The translations under genes were made by a program, and so were the position numbers. Positions 33,584 to 41,669 of a stretch of DNA of 64,000 nt are shown piece by piece. Below the pieces are notes generated by a model. It made no database searches and was not told the origin of the DNA. It was given only the letters and a program-made list of their open reading frames with translations. Positions within the stretch are counted from its first letter, which is position 1. Each line of letters opens with the position of its first letter. The stretch is from Halovulum sp039180525 (GTDB lineage: Bacteria; Pseudomonadota; Alphaproteobacteria; Rhodobacterales; Rhodobacteraceae). The stretch lies in assembly GCA_039180525.1 (NCBI GenBank), contig JBCDDF010000005.1:1-64000 (forward strand), written 5' to 3'.

Positions 33584-34274
33584 AGGGATCTTGGCCCGGG
33601 ATCAGGATCATCGAGAAATAGGGCGCCGGCGCCGGCGCCTGGTCCAGCGGCAGCACGGTTTCCTGCGGCAGGCTGGCATGGGCGACATAGACCGCGCGCC
33701 GCGCCAGACCCAGATCGCCCAGCAGCCGGCGCAACCGGTCCAGATGCCGGCCGACCTTCATCAGCGCCACCGCGCCGGGCTGTTGCAGCCGCGCCGTCAG
33801 CGCCGCATCGTCAAGCGGCGCCGGCAGGATGGTGAGCGGCTCGTTGCGGGCGCAAAGCGGGCGCGCGGCGCGGGCGGCGCAGGTGGTCAACGAGGTGACG
33901 CCCGGTACCACCTGTGTGGGGAAATCCCCCTTTAGCCGGTCGTAGAGATACATGAACGAGCCATAGAAAAACGGGTCGCCCTCGCACAACACCACGACAT
34001 CGCGCCCCTTGGACAGATGGCGGGCGACATCCGCCGCGGCCTGGTCGTAGACGGCCTGCGCCGGAAAGCGGGCCGCGCGCATCGGCACGGTGATGGCGAT
34101 CTCCACCGCCGCCTCTGGGATCAGATCCGCAGCGATGGCGCGCGCGAAACTCGTGCCGGTATCGGGCGCGGGATAGGCGATGACGGGTGCGGCCTGGATC
34201 AGCCGGGCGGCGCGCAGCGTGATCAGATCCGGGTCGCCGGGGCCCAGACCGACGCCGGTCAGCGTGCCGGTCAT
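33570..34274 (-). CDS. cobI: precorrin-2 C20-methyltransferase
   Basis: A 234-residue CobI/CbiL methyltransferase: LTGVGLGPGDPDLITLRAARL at the N-terminus, VVVLCEGDPFFYGSFMYLYDRL in the middle and VVPGVTSLTTCAA are diagnostic. Start ATG 34274 overlaps the cobL stop (ATGA); an in-frame ATG at 34289 would add five residues. GGAG lies ten bases before the chosen start. It lies between cobL and the cbiG-cobJ fusion in the long minus-strand operon. Confidence 0.93.
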   Translation of the reverse strand: MTGTLTGVGLGPGDPDLITLRAARLIQAAPVIAYPAPDTGTSFARAIAADLIPEAAVEIAITVPMRAARFPAQAVYDQAAADVARHLSKGRDVVVLCEGDPFFYGSFMYLYDRLKGDFPTQVVPGVTSLTTCAARAARPLCARNEPLTILPAPLDDAALTARLQQPGAVALMKVGRHLDRLRRLLGDLGLARRAVYVAHASLPQETVLPLDQAPAPAPYFSMILIPGQDPYAAS

Positions 34275-35467
34275 CCGCGCAGGCTCCATTGCGTCACTGG
34301 CATCGAGGGCCGCCAGCCGCGGAATCGGCCGATCGCATCGGCCCGGGCCGCCGCCAACCGCGTCAGCGCGCCGCCATGGGCCGCATGGGCCGCGATCAGG
34401 CAGGTTTCGCTTTCCAGCGTTACCGCGTTCGCGACCAGCCGGCCGTGGACCGGCAGGGCGGTCAGACAGGCGTCGATGACCGGTTCGGACAGACCGCCGC
34501 CGATGAAGATCGCATCCGGCGGCGGCAGATCTTTGAGCGCCGCGGGCGCCTGACCGTCGATCAGCCGCAGCCGCGGCGCGCCCAAGCGCAGGGCGTTCCG
34601 CGCCGCCAGGTCGCGCCGTGCCGGGTTGGGCTCGATCCCGATGGCCGCACCGTCGCGCGCCAGCCGCAACCATTCGACGGCGACCGAGCCGCAGCCGCAG
34701 CCGATATCCCAAAGCACGCCGTGCCGTCGCGGCGCCAGCCGCGCCAGGGTCAGCGCGCGGATCTCCTGCTTCGTGATCTTGCCGTCATGGGCGAAGGCAT
34801 CGTCGGGCAGCCCGGGGCCCAGGGGCAGCGGCAGCGCGGTCTCTGCAGCCCGGCATTCGACCGCCAGCACGTGGAAATCCGGCGCGGTCCGATCCCAGGT
34901 CTCCGCCGCCCCGTCCAGGCGGGTTTCGTGCGGTCCGCCCAGGGCGCCCAGCACGGTCATATGGCTGGGGCCGAAGCCGCTTTCGCGCAGCAGCGCCGCG
35001 ATCCGGCCCGGCGTCTGCGCGTCCTGCGTCAGCATCAGCAACCGCGCGCCGGGGCCGAAGAAAGGCAGCGCCTGTTCGACCGGGCGGCCATGGACGGTCA
35101 GGGTCTCGACATCGGCCAGGCTCCAGCCCATGCGACAGGCGGCGAATTGAAACGCGGAGATCTGCGGGTGAAAGCGGATCTGATCGGCCGGGATCGCCCG
35201 CAGGATCCGCGCGCCGACCGAATACCACAGCGGATCACCCGTCACGAGCACCACGAAGCGGCGCCCGCGCTGGGCGCGGATGGTGTCGATCATGGCATCG
35301 AAGGGCGAGGGCCAGGCCAGCCGTTCGGCGGTGATCCCGTCGCTGAGGCTATGGTGGCGCGCGCCGCCCAGGATGACCTCGGCCGCTTCGACCGCCGCGC
35401 GGGCGGGCGGGGCAAGCCCGGCCATGCCATCCTCGCCGATGCCCACGATATCGAGCCAGGCAGTCAC
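34271..35467 (-). CDS. cobL: precorrin-6Y C5,15-methyltransferase (decarboxylating)
   Basis: A 398-residue fusion of CbiE (about 1-210) and CbiT (about 215-398). The N-terminal half starts LDIVGIGEDGMAGLAPPAR and contains FVVLVTGDPLWYSVGARIL; the C-terminal half has the SAM-binding DIGCGCGSVAVEWLR and IFIGGGLSEPV. It methylates C5 and C15 and decarboxylates the C12 acetate. It starts at GTG 35467, overlapping the cobH stop (GTGA). The earlier frame to 35881 is antisense to cobH and unlikely. Confidence 0.93.
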   Translation of the reverse strand: MTAWLDIVGIGEDGMAGLAPPARAAVEAAEVILGGARHHSLSDGITAERLAWPSPFDAMIDTIRAQRGRRFVVLVTGDPLWYSVGARILRAIPADQIRFHPQISAFQFAACRMGWSLADVETLTVHGRPVEQALPFFGPGARLLMLTQDAQTPGRIAALLRESGFGPSHMTVLGALGGPHETRLDGAAETWDRTAPDFHVLAVECRAAETALPLPLGPGLPDDAFAHDGKITKQEIRALTLARLAPRRHGVLWDIGCGCGSVAVEWLRLARDGAAIGIEPNPARRDLAARNALRLGAPRLRLIDGQAPAALKDLPPPDAIFIGGGLSEPVIDACLTALPVHGRLVANAVTLESETCLIAAHAAHGGALTRLAAARADAIGRFRGWRPSMPVTQWSLRG

Positions 35468-36105
35468 GTGCCGTCCCCGCCCAGGCCCAGGGTCAGTGCG
35501 TTCACCGCCGCCGCCGCCATGGCGGACCCCCCGCGGCGGCCGGGCAGGGTGAGAAACGGGGTGCCGTTGGCACGTTTGACCAGTGCCGCCTTGCTTTCCG
35601 CCGCGCCGACGAAGCCGACCGGAAAGCCCAGGATCGCCGCCGGCCTTGCGCCGGTCTCGACCAGGTCCAGCAACTGGAACAGCGCCGTGGGCGCGTTGCC
35701 GATCACCGCGACCGCGCCGTCCAGCCGGTCGCGCCACAACATCACCGCCGCTGCGGAGCGCGTGGTGCCGTGCCGTTTCGCCAGATCCGCCACACGCGCG
35801 TCGGACAGCGTGACCAGAACCGGATTGGCCGCCGGCAACGCGCGCGCGATCACCCCGCTGGCGACCATCTGCGCATCGCAATAGATCGGTGCGCCGGCGC
35901 CAAGCGCGGCGCGGGCGGCGCGGGCGACGCTGTCCGAGAACACCAGATCGCCCGCGACATCGACCATGCCGCAGGCATGCACGATGCGCACCGCGATCTC
36001 GGCGATATCCTGCGGCAACCGGTCCAGCGGCGCCTCGGCACGGATGATGTCGAAACTGCGCGCGTAGATCGCGCGGGGGTCGCGCTCATAGGCTTCAGGA
36101 CGCAT
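35464..36105 (-). CDS. cobH: precorrin-8X methylmutase
   Basis: A 213-residue CobH/CbiC isomerase that moves the C11 methyl group to C12. Catalytic His lies in RIVHACGMVD (about residues 41-50); AQMVASGV, VIGNAPTALFQLL and GFPVGFVGAAESKAAL are signatures. It starts at ATG 36105, 11 bases inside the end of the RNase H-like gene, and overlaps cobL by GTGA. Confidence 0.95.
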   Translation of the reverse strand: MRPEAYERDPRAIYARSFDIIRAEAPLDRLPQDIAEIAVRIVHACGMVDVAGDLVFSDSVARAARAALGAGAPIYCDAQMVASGVIARALPAANPVLVTLSDARVADLAKRHGTTRSAAAVMLWRDRLDGAVAVIGNAPTALFQLLDLVETGARPAAILGFPVGFVGAAESKAALVKRANGTPFLTLPGRRGGSAMAAAAVNALTLGLGGDGT

Positions 36106-37039
36106 GGCTCAGCGCCTCTGCATTGGTGTCCAGCGCCGCGGCAAGCGCGGCTTCGGCGCCCAGACCCAGGATCCAGGCTTCCTCGGTTCCGACGATATGG
36201 CGGTCCCGCTCGGTCAGGTCACCGGGCCCGTCGAAAAGCCGCGCCAGCCCCCCCGTGGCGTCGAGCCGCGCCAGTGCCAGTGCGGTCACCCGCACCTGGG
36301 CCGCATCCAACACCTCTCCCATCACGCGGCGGTCGCGGATCTGCGGGCGCAGCAGCGAAGGATAGACCTCTGCGACCACGATCTGCGCGTCGGGCACGCG
36401 CAGGCCGCCGTCGAGGGGCCAGACGGCGATCCGGTCGACAAGCCTGGGATCGCTGCGGACCCGGTTCAGCGCCGGCAAGCCAAGCAAGACCTGGGACCCG
36501 ACCGCACCGGCATAGGCCAGTTGCCACACGGTCTTTGCACCCGCGGCGCGGGCATCGGCGCGGCGGCGTTCCGGCGGGTGGTCACTGCCGTACCGGTCGC
36601 GCCGGCTTACCGGTACGCCGGGATAGTTCCAGGCCGCCGGTCGGCCCCAGGCGGGGCCAAGCCCGTCATAGGCGGCGTTGATCTCTGCCGCGACGGCAAA
36701 GCGGCGGTTGCCGTTGTCAGGCGCATCCTGCACCCGCGCCGCCAGCCAATCCCACAGCGCGAAGGCCCGGGCCTCGCCGGTCAGCCGCGCCGCCACGCCT
36801 TCGGGATAGCCGAACGGAAAGTCGAAGCCGATCAGCACCCGCCGCCCGGCGGCCGATTCCGCCGCCAGCAGATCGGCGAGCATCGTGATGGCCGCATGCC
36901 GCGTGCGGGCATAGACCGGCGCGGCGACGTCGCCCGCGCGGGCGACGGCCCACCAGATCGCATCCGCCACACCGCGTGCCGGCGACGGGGTCGAGCGAGC
37001 CGACCAATCCACCACGATATGGGTGTCGAACAGGTTCAC
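36095..37039 (-). CDS. uncharacterised RNase H-like-fold protein in cob operon
   Basis: A 314-residue protein of no firm family. The start FDTHIVVDWSAR and the later LIGFDFPFGYPEG resemble the acidic motifs of DUF429-type predicted RNase H-fold proteins. A Trp/Asp-rich middle and the C-terminal EEAWILGLGAEAALAAA follow. It overlaps cbiX (ATGA) and cobH (11 bases), so it is an integral member of the operon. Some databases give misleading cofactor names to such genes; I do not assign a function. Confidence 0.75.
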   Translation of the reverse strand: MNLFDTHIVVDWSARSTPSPARGVADAIWWAVARAGDVAAPVYARTRHAAITMLADLLAAESAAGRRVLIGFDFPFGYPEGVAARLTGEARAFALWDWLAARVQDAPDNGNRRFAVAAEINAAYDGLGPAWGRPAAWNYPGVPVSRRDRYGSDHPPERRRADARAAGAKTVWQLAYAGAVGSQVLLGLPALNRVRSDPRLVDRIAVWPLDGGLRVPDAQIVVAEVYPSLLRPQIRDRRVMGEVLDAAQVRVTALALARLDATGGLARLFDGPGDLTERDRHIVGTEEAWILGLGAEAALAAALDTNAEALSHAS

Positions 37040-38172
37040 CCGCCGGCCTTGCGGTGCCGCCGCGCGCTTTCCGGCCCCAGCGGGTGATCGGCATGCGGGT
37101 AGGGCGGGTGGTGGTGATCGTGCGCGTGCCCGTGATCGTGCCCGTGCCCGTGCCCGTGATCGTTATGGTGGTGATGGTCGTGGTGGTGATGTTGATGATG
37201 ATGGTGCCCGTCCTCCAGCCGGCAAACGCCGGTGCAGAAGCTGTCGCACAACTTGCAGGACCCGACATCCGACCCCGGCGCCTGCGCGCCTTGGCCCTCC
37301 ACATGGTGATGGTGGCTTTCCTGCGGCGCGCCGACCTCTGCCTCGAACCCCAGCACCTGAGCGCGGTATTTGCACAGACCGCAATTCATCGCCGGCGGGC
37401 CGTCCAGGATCTCCGTCACGCGTTCGGCGAAGGTCGCCAGCACCTGGGGGTGGTCGGCCAGATAGCCGGCCTTGACGAAGTCCGTGCCGGGCGTGCGGCT
37501 GGCGACCAGGTCCGTGAACCCATAGATCCGGTCGATCAACACACCGGCGAACAGGAAGTAAGGGAAGACCACGACGCGCCGGTAGCCCAGCCGCGCGGCA
37601 TGGTCGAGACAGGGCTCGACCAGCGGGAAGGTGACGCCGGAATAGCCGATCTCGCACCAGCCGAAGCCCATGCCCTCCCACAGCATGCGCGCGACCTTGG
37701 CGACATTGGCGTTGGCGTCGGGGTCCGAGGCGCCGCGGCCGATCACCACCAGGCAGGTATCGTGCCGGGGCACTGGGTCGGTTGCGTCGGCCGCTGCCAG
37801 CGCCACCTCGATCCGCGCGGCGGCGGCCTGAAGCATGCGGGCATCGACGCCCAACTCGCGGCCATAATCGATGCGCACCCCATGCCGCGCGGCATAGGTG
37901 TTCAGCACGGTGGGGATGTCGTTCTTGGCGTGCATAGCGGCGAACAGCATGCCGGGCACTGCCAGGATGCGGTTGCAGCCCCGGTCACGCAGCCGGTCCA
38001 GCCCGTCGCGGATCACCGGGTTTGCAAACTCCAGATAGCCGTATTCCACCGGCCAATCGGGCAGCAGATCGGGAAGCTTCTGTGCCATAACGGCGAACTC
38101 ATCCACGGCCACCTGGCTGCGCGAGCCATGGCCGCAGATCATAACGCCGATATGGTCCGTCTGTGCTGCCAC
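37036..38172 (-). CDS. cbiX: CbiX-type sirohydrochlorin cobaltochelatase with Fe-S and His-rich tail
   Basis: A 378-residue long-form CbiX. Two CbiX/CbiK-like halves (about 1-125 and 135-260): the first has the active-site His in MICGHGSRS, the second has IGRGASDP with His replaced. MNCGLC (262-267) matches the MxCxxC motif that in long CbiX proteins binds a 4Fe-4S cluster. A second cysteine cluster (C306, C309, C313, C317) and a His-rich tail (about 323-363) follow, suggesting metal storage. GTG 38172 has AAGGGG six bases upstream. It heads the long cob operon. Confidence 0.9.
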   Translation of the reverse strand: MAAQTDHIGVMICGHGSRSQVAVDEFAVMAQKLPDLLPDWPVEYGYLEFANPVIRDGLDRLRDRGCNRILAVPGMLFAAMHAKNDIPTVLNTYAARHGVRIDYGRELGVDARMLQAAAARIEVALAAADATDPVPRHDTCLVVIGRGASDPDANANVAKVARMLWEGMGFGWCEIGYSGVTFPLVEPCLDHAARLGYRRVVVFPYFLFAGVLIDRIYGFTDLVASRTPGTDFVKAGYLADHPQVLATFAERVTEILDGPPAMNCGLCKYRAQVLGFEAEVGAPQESHHHHVEGQGAQAPGSDVGSCKLCDSFCTGVCRLEDGHHHHQHHHHDHHHHNDHGHGHGHDHGHAHDHHHPPYPHADHPLGPESARRHRKAGG

Positions 38173-38336
38173 CTTCCGCCCCTTATGTCGGCATGCCGAT
38201 GGCCGGGCGGACACCGCCCTCAACGATGGCCCGTCCGGCGCCCGATTTGGGTCCGCCGCCGTGGCCGTCCGCTCCGCCGTTTCGGCATCGTTGGTTCACG
38301 CGTAACAGCGGTACGGGCGCGCCGCAATCGGCAATC

Positions 38337-39392
38337 TCAGGCGGCCAGCGCGCCACGGCCCAGGCGATAGGCTTTGCGCATGACGGTCGGCAGATCGCGG
38401 TCCAGCACGGTTTGAAACCGCAAACCCGGCGGCGCCGGGGCGGTGACCCCGACCGCGACCCGAACCTGCAGGATCAGGTGAAAATGCGTGAACGTGTGGC
38501 GCACCTCGCCGGCCGCGCGCCAGTCGCCGGGCAGTGGCGGTGCGGCGGGTGGCGGCGTCTCTGCCCAGGTGTTGCCTGGCAGACCCAGCATGCCGCCCAG
38601 AAGACCCTTGCCCGGGCGGGTCTCCACCAAGGCTGCGCCATCCCCGCGCAGTGCCAGAAAGACGGTGCCGTGGCGCACCGGTTTGGGGGCTTTGGGCAGC
38701 TTGCGCGGCAGCGCCTCGGCGGTGCCCGCCCGGCGCCCGGCGCAAGGGTCGCGCCAGGGGCACAGGCCGCAGGCCGGGTTGCGCGGGGTGCAGATGGTGG
38801 CGCCCAGATCCATCACCGCCTGAGCGTAATCGCCGGGCCGGGCCCGCGGCGTCAGCGTGGCGGCGTTCTGCTTGATCCGCGGTTTGGCGGCCGGCAGCGG
38901 CTGGTGCAGGTCGAAGACGCGCGCGATTACCCTTTCGACATTGCCGTCGACCACCACCGCGGGCGCGCCGAACGCGATGGCTGCGATCGCAGCGGCGGTG
39001 TAGGGGCCGATACCCGGCAGCGCGGCCAGGCCGGCTTCGGTCGTCGGAAACACACCGCCATGGGTTTGGGTGACCTCGCGGGCGCATTTCAACAGGTTGC
39101 GCGCGCGGGCGTAATATCCCAGGCCAGCCCAGGCGGCCATGACGGCGGCATCCTCGGCCGCGGCCAGATCGGCCACGCCCGGCCAGCGTTCGGTGAAGGT
39201 TCGAAAATAAGGGATCACAGCGGCGACCGTGGTCTGCTGCAGCATGACCTCGCTCAGCCAGACATGGTAGGGATCGGGCCGCGCCCCGCCGCGGGACGCG
39301 GCCGGCGGGACGCGCCAGGGCAGCACCCGCGCATGGCGGTCATACCACCCCAGCAGATCGTCTGCCCGTGGCTGCGTCGAATTCGCTGGCAC
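38337..39392 (-). CDS. mutY: A/G-specific adenine DNA glycosylase
   Basis: A 351-residue MutY, which removes A opposite 8-oxoguanine. The catalytic Glu lies in SEVMLQQTTV, the helix-hairpin-helix is ALPGIGPYTAAAI, and catalytic Asp is in VVDGNVERV. The 4Fe-4S ligands CTPRNPACGLCPWRDPC have the standard 6-2-5 spacing. The C-terminal NUDIX-like domain (FLALRGDGAALV) recognises oxoG. It is divergent from dciA across about 50 bases. Confidence 0.96.
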   Translation of the reverse strand: MPANSTQPRADDLLGWYDRHARVLPWRVPPAASRGGARPDPYHVWLSEVMLQQTTVAAVIPYFRTFTERWPGVADLAAAEDAAVMAAWAGLGYYARARNLLKCAREVTQTHGGVFPTTEAGLAALPGIGPYTAAAIAAIAFGAPAVVVDGNVERVIARVFDLHQPLPAAKPRIKQNAATLTPRARPGDYAQAVMDLGATICTPRNPACGLCPWRDPCAGRRAGTAEALPRKLPKAPKPVRHGTVFLALRGDGAALVETRPGKGLLGGMLGLPGNTWAETPPPAAPPLPGDWRAAGEVRHTFTHFHLILQVRVAVGVTAPAPPGLRFQTVLDRDLPTVMRKAYRLGRGALAA

Positions 39393-39445
39393 TCGTCCCG
39401 CCCCGCCCGTTACCTTTCCCAGGCACTGTGACCGCGGGGGGCTGC

Positions 39446-39991
39446 ATGGACAAGCGCAAGGGCAAACAGTCGCGTCCGGTGACCGCGGGAAAGTTCACCC
39501 GCGCCGGCGCCCTGGCGCGCAAGCGCATCCGGGGAACCGCGGCGCGGCGCGGCTTTTCCGAATCGCGCATCCTGACCGACTGGGCGGAGATCTGCGGGGC
39601 AGAGATCGCGACCCTCGCCTTGCCGCTGAAGATCGGCTTTGGCAGTGCCGGCGGACTGGGCGCCACGCTGACTGTCGCCTGTGTCGGCGCGCGCGCGGCC
39701 GAAGTTCAGATGCTCAGCGCCACCATCCGCGAACGGGTCAACGCCTGCTATGGCTATAATGCCGTCGCCCGGGTGCGCATCGCCCAGCAGGATGCCGCCG
39801 GCTTTGCCGAGGCGCAGGCCGCCTTTGCCCCGCCGGCCGCGCCCAAGCCGCCCGAAGACCGCGCGGATTTGCGGCAGAAGGCCGCAGAACACGCGTCTGT
39901 GATCGGCGATCCTGGGCTGCGGCTTGCCCTGGAGCAGCTTGGCTATAATGTGCTGCGGAAATCTGAAAAAGCTGCGTCACGGAGGAGTTGA
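39446..39991 (+). CDS. dciA: DciA-like DUF721 protein
   Basis: A 181-residue DUF721 protein; the family includes DciA, the common bacterial loader of the DnaB helicase. The core is FSESRILTDWAEICGAEIA followed by LTVACVGARAAEVQMLSATIRERVN, with GYNAVARVRI at its end; the N-terminal 25 residues are very basic. ATG 39446 follows GGGGGG; a GTG/ATG start further upstream at 39368 overlaps mutY and is less likely. Its stop overlaps the next gene's start (TGATG). Confidence 0.82.
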   Translation: MDKRKGKQSRPVTAGKFTRAGALARKRIRGTAARRGFSESRILTDWAEICGAEIATLALPLKIGFGSAGGLGATLTVACVGARAAEVQMLSATIRERVNACYGYNAVARVRIAQQDAAGFAEAQAAFAPPAAPKPPEDRADLRQKAAEHASVIGDPGLRLALEQLGYNVLRKSEKAASRRS

Positions 39992-40623
39992 TGGCCCGAA
40001 TAGTTATGACCCGCCGCGCCAGCCTGATGGCGGCATCCGCCACCGCGTTGAGCCTGGCCGTCCCGGTTTGGGCGCAGGATGCCGAAGCGCCCGCACGGTC
40101 GGTCGAGGGAATGGTGCTTGGCGACCCGGACGCACCGGTTACGGTTATCGAGTACGCCTCGCTGACCTGCCCGCATTGTGCCAGCTTCCACCGGGATGTC
40201 TTCAAGCGGATCAAGACCAACTACATCGACACCGGAAAGGTCCGGTTCGTGGTCCGCGACGTGTATTTCGACCGCTATGGGCTGTGGGCCGCGATGGTCG
40301 CGCGCTGCGCGGGGCCGGAGCGGTATTTCGGCATCGTCGATCGGTTGTTCGAGCGTCAGGACGAGTGGTCGCGCCAGGCAGAGGCAGCGGATGCGGTCGC
40401 CGGGATCTTTGCCATCGGCCGGCAGGCGGGCATGACCGACGATCAGATGGATGCCTGCGTCCAGGATCAGGCCTGGGCCGAGGCGTTGGTGGCGGAATAC
40501 CAGAAAAACGCCCAGGCCGACGAGGTGCAGGGCACGCCGACCTTCTTCATCAACGGCCGCAAAGAGTCGAACATGAACTATCGTACCTTTGCCACCAAAC
40601 TGGACGAGGCGCTGGGCAGCTAG
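39991..40623 (+). CDS. DsbA family periplasmic thiol-disulfide oxidoreductase
   Basis: A 210-residue thioredoxin-fold protein with a signal peptide (RRASLMAASATALSLAVPVWAQ). The redox site is C60-P-H-C63 in SLTCPHCASFH, and the cis-proline loop is GTPTFFINGRK. It belongs to the BdbD/DsbG-like DsbA branch common in Rhodobacterales. ATG 39991, with GGAGG five bases upstream, is preferred to TTG 39988. It converges on lpxK after 38 bases. Confidence 0.88.
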   Translation: MARIVMTRRASLMAASATALSLAVPVWAQDAEAPARSVEGMVLGDPDAPVTVIEYASLTCPHCASFHRDVFKRIKTNYIDTGKVRFVVRDVYFDRYGLWAAMVARCAGPERYFGIVDRLFERQDEWSRQAEAADAVAGIFAIGRQAGMTDDQMDACVQDQAWAEALVAEYQKNAQADEVQGTPTFFINGRKESNMNYRTFATKLDEALGS

Positions 40624-40661
40624 AGCCACTTCGGCGCGTTTCGGCGAGACCCCGGGGCGAT

Positions 40662-41669
40662 TTAACGTCTGGGCCGCGCGAATAACCGGTCCAGCGCCGC
40701 ATCGAGCGGCGCCCAATCGTCCATCTCGACCCGTACCGGCAGAACCCGCACCTGCTGACGTATCTGCGCCGGGAGCCGCACGGCGTCCTTCTCCGTGGTC
40801 ACCAGCATCGCACCGCGTTCCCGGGCCTCTGCCTGAAGCCGGGCCAGCAGCCGGGGCGGATAGGGTGCGTGATCGCCGAACGCATGCGTCGCGCGCAGAT
40901 CGGCGCCCAGCCTACGCAGCGTGGCGAAGAACTTCTGCGGCCGCCCGATTCCGGCGAAGGCGACCACCGGCAGGCCGCGCCAGTCCATCCCGGTCTCCAG
41001 CGGCGCGATGCGGCCGGTGAGCAGCGGCTGCGCGTCCAGCGCCGGCCAGGCGTTGCGCAGGGCGTCGATGTCCGCGGCGTTGCCCAGGGCCACGACCAGA
41101 TCGGTGCGCGCCAGCCCGCCTGCGACCGGTTCGCGCAGCGGGCCGGCGGGAAGCACACGCCCATTGCCGAAACCTACCCCTCCATCGATCACCAGGATCC
41201 GCAAATCGGTGGCCACATCGGGGTTCTGAAACCCATCGTCCATGACGATTGCACCGGCGCTGCCGGCCTGCGCCGCCTCGGCGCCCTCGGCGCGGCGGCG
41301 CGCGATCCAGGTCGGTGCGACGGCGGCCAAAAGCAGCGGCTCGTCACCTACGGCGGCGGCGTCATGGCGGTTCGGGTCGACCTGGACGGGACCCGCCAGT
41401 TGCCCGCCATACCCGCAGCTTAGCGCATGTGGATGACGCCCAGCCAGGCTCAGACGTGTCAGAAGCGCGGCGACAAGCGGCGTCTTGCCGGTGCCGCCCA
41501 CGGTCAAGTTGCCGACGCAGATCACCGGCACCGCCGGCCGGAGCAGCGGCGCCCGTGCCAGTCGGCGGGCGGTGACGGCGCGCCAGATCCAAGCCGCGGG
41601 TGTCAGCGCCCGCGCCGCCAAGCCCGGGGCCGCTTGCGGGCGCTGCCAGAAACCGGGCGCGCGCCTCAT
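40662..41669 (-). CDS. lpxK: tetraacyldisaccharide 4'-kinase
   Basis: A 335-residue inner-membrane-bound kinase that phosphorylates the lipid A precursor at 4'. The P-loop is in ICVGNLTVGGTGKTPLV; the family blocks DDGFQNPDV and VAFAGIGRPQKFF and the C-terminal LVTTEKDAVRLP agree. It overlaps waaA by ATGA (41666-41669) and is the last gene of the waaA-lpxK pair. The start at ATG 41669 gives the normal length. Confidence 0.95.
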   Translation of the reverse strand: MRRAPGFWQRPQAAPGLAARALTPAAWIWRAVTARRLARAPLLRPAVPVICVGNLTVGGTGKTPLVAALLTRLSLAGRHPHALSCGYGGQLAGPVQVDPNRHDAAAVGDEPLLLAAVAPTWIARRRAEGAEAAQAGSAGAIVMDDGFQNPDVATDLRILVIDGGVGFGNGRVLPAGPLREPVAGGLARTDLVVALGNAADIDALRNAWPALDAQPLLTGRIAPLETGMDWRGLPVVAFAGIGRPQKFFATLRRLGADLRATHAFGDHAPYPPRLLARLQAEARERGAMLVTTEKDAVRLPAQIRQQVRVLPVRVEMDDWAPLDAALDRLFARPRR

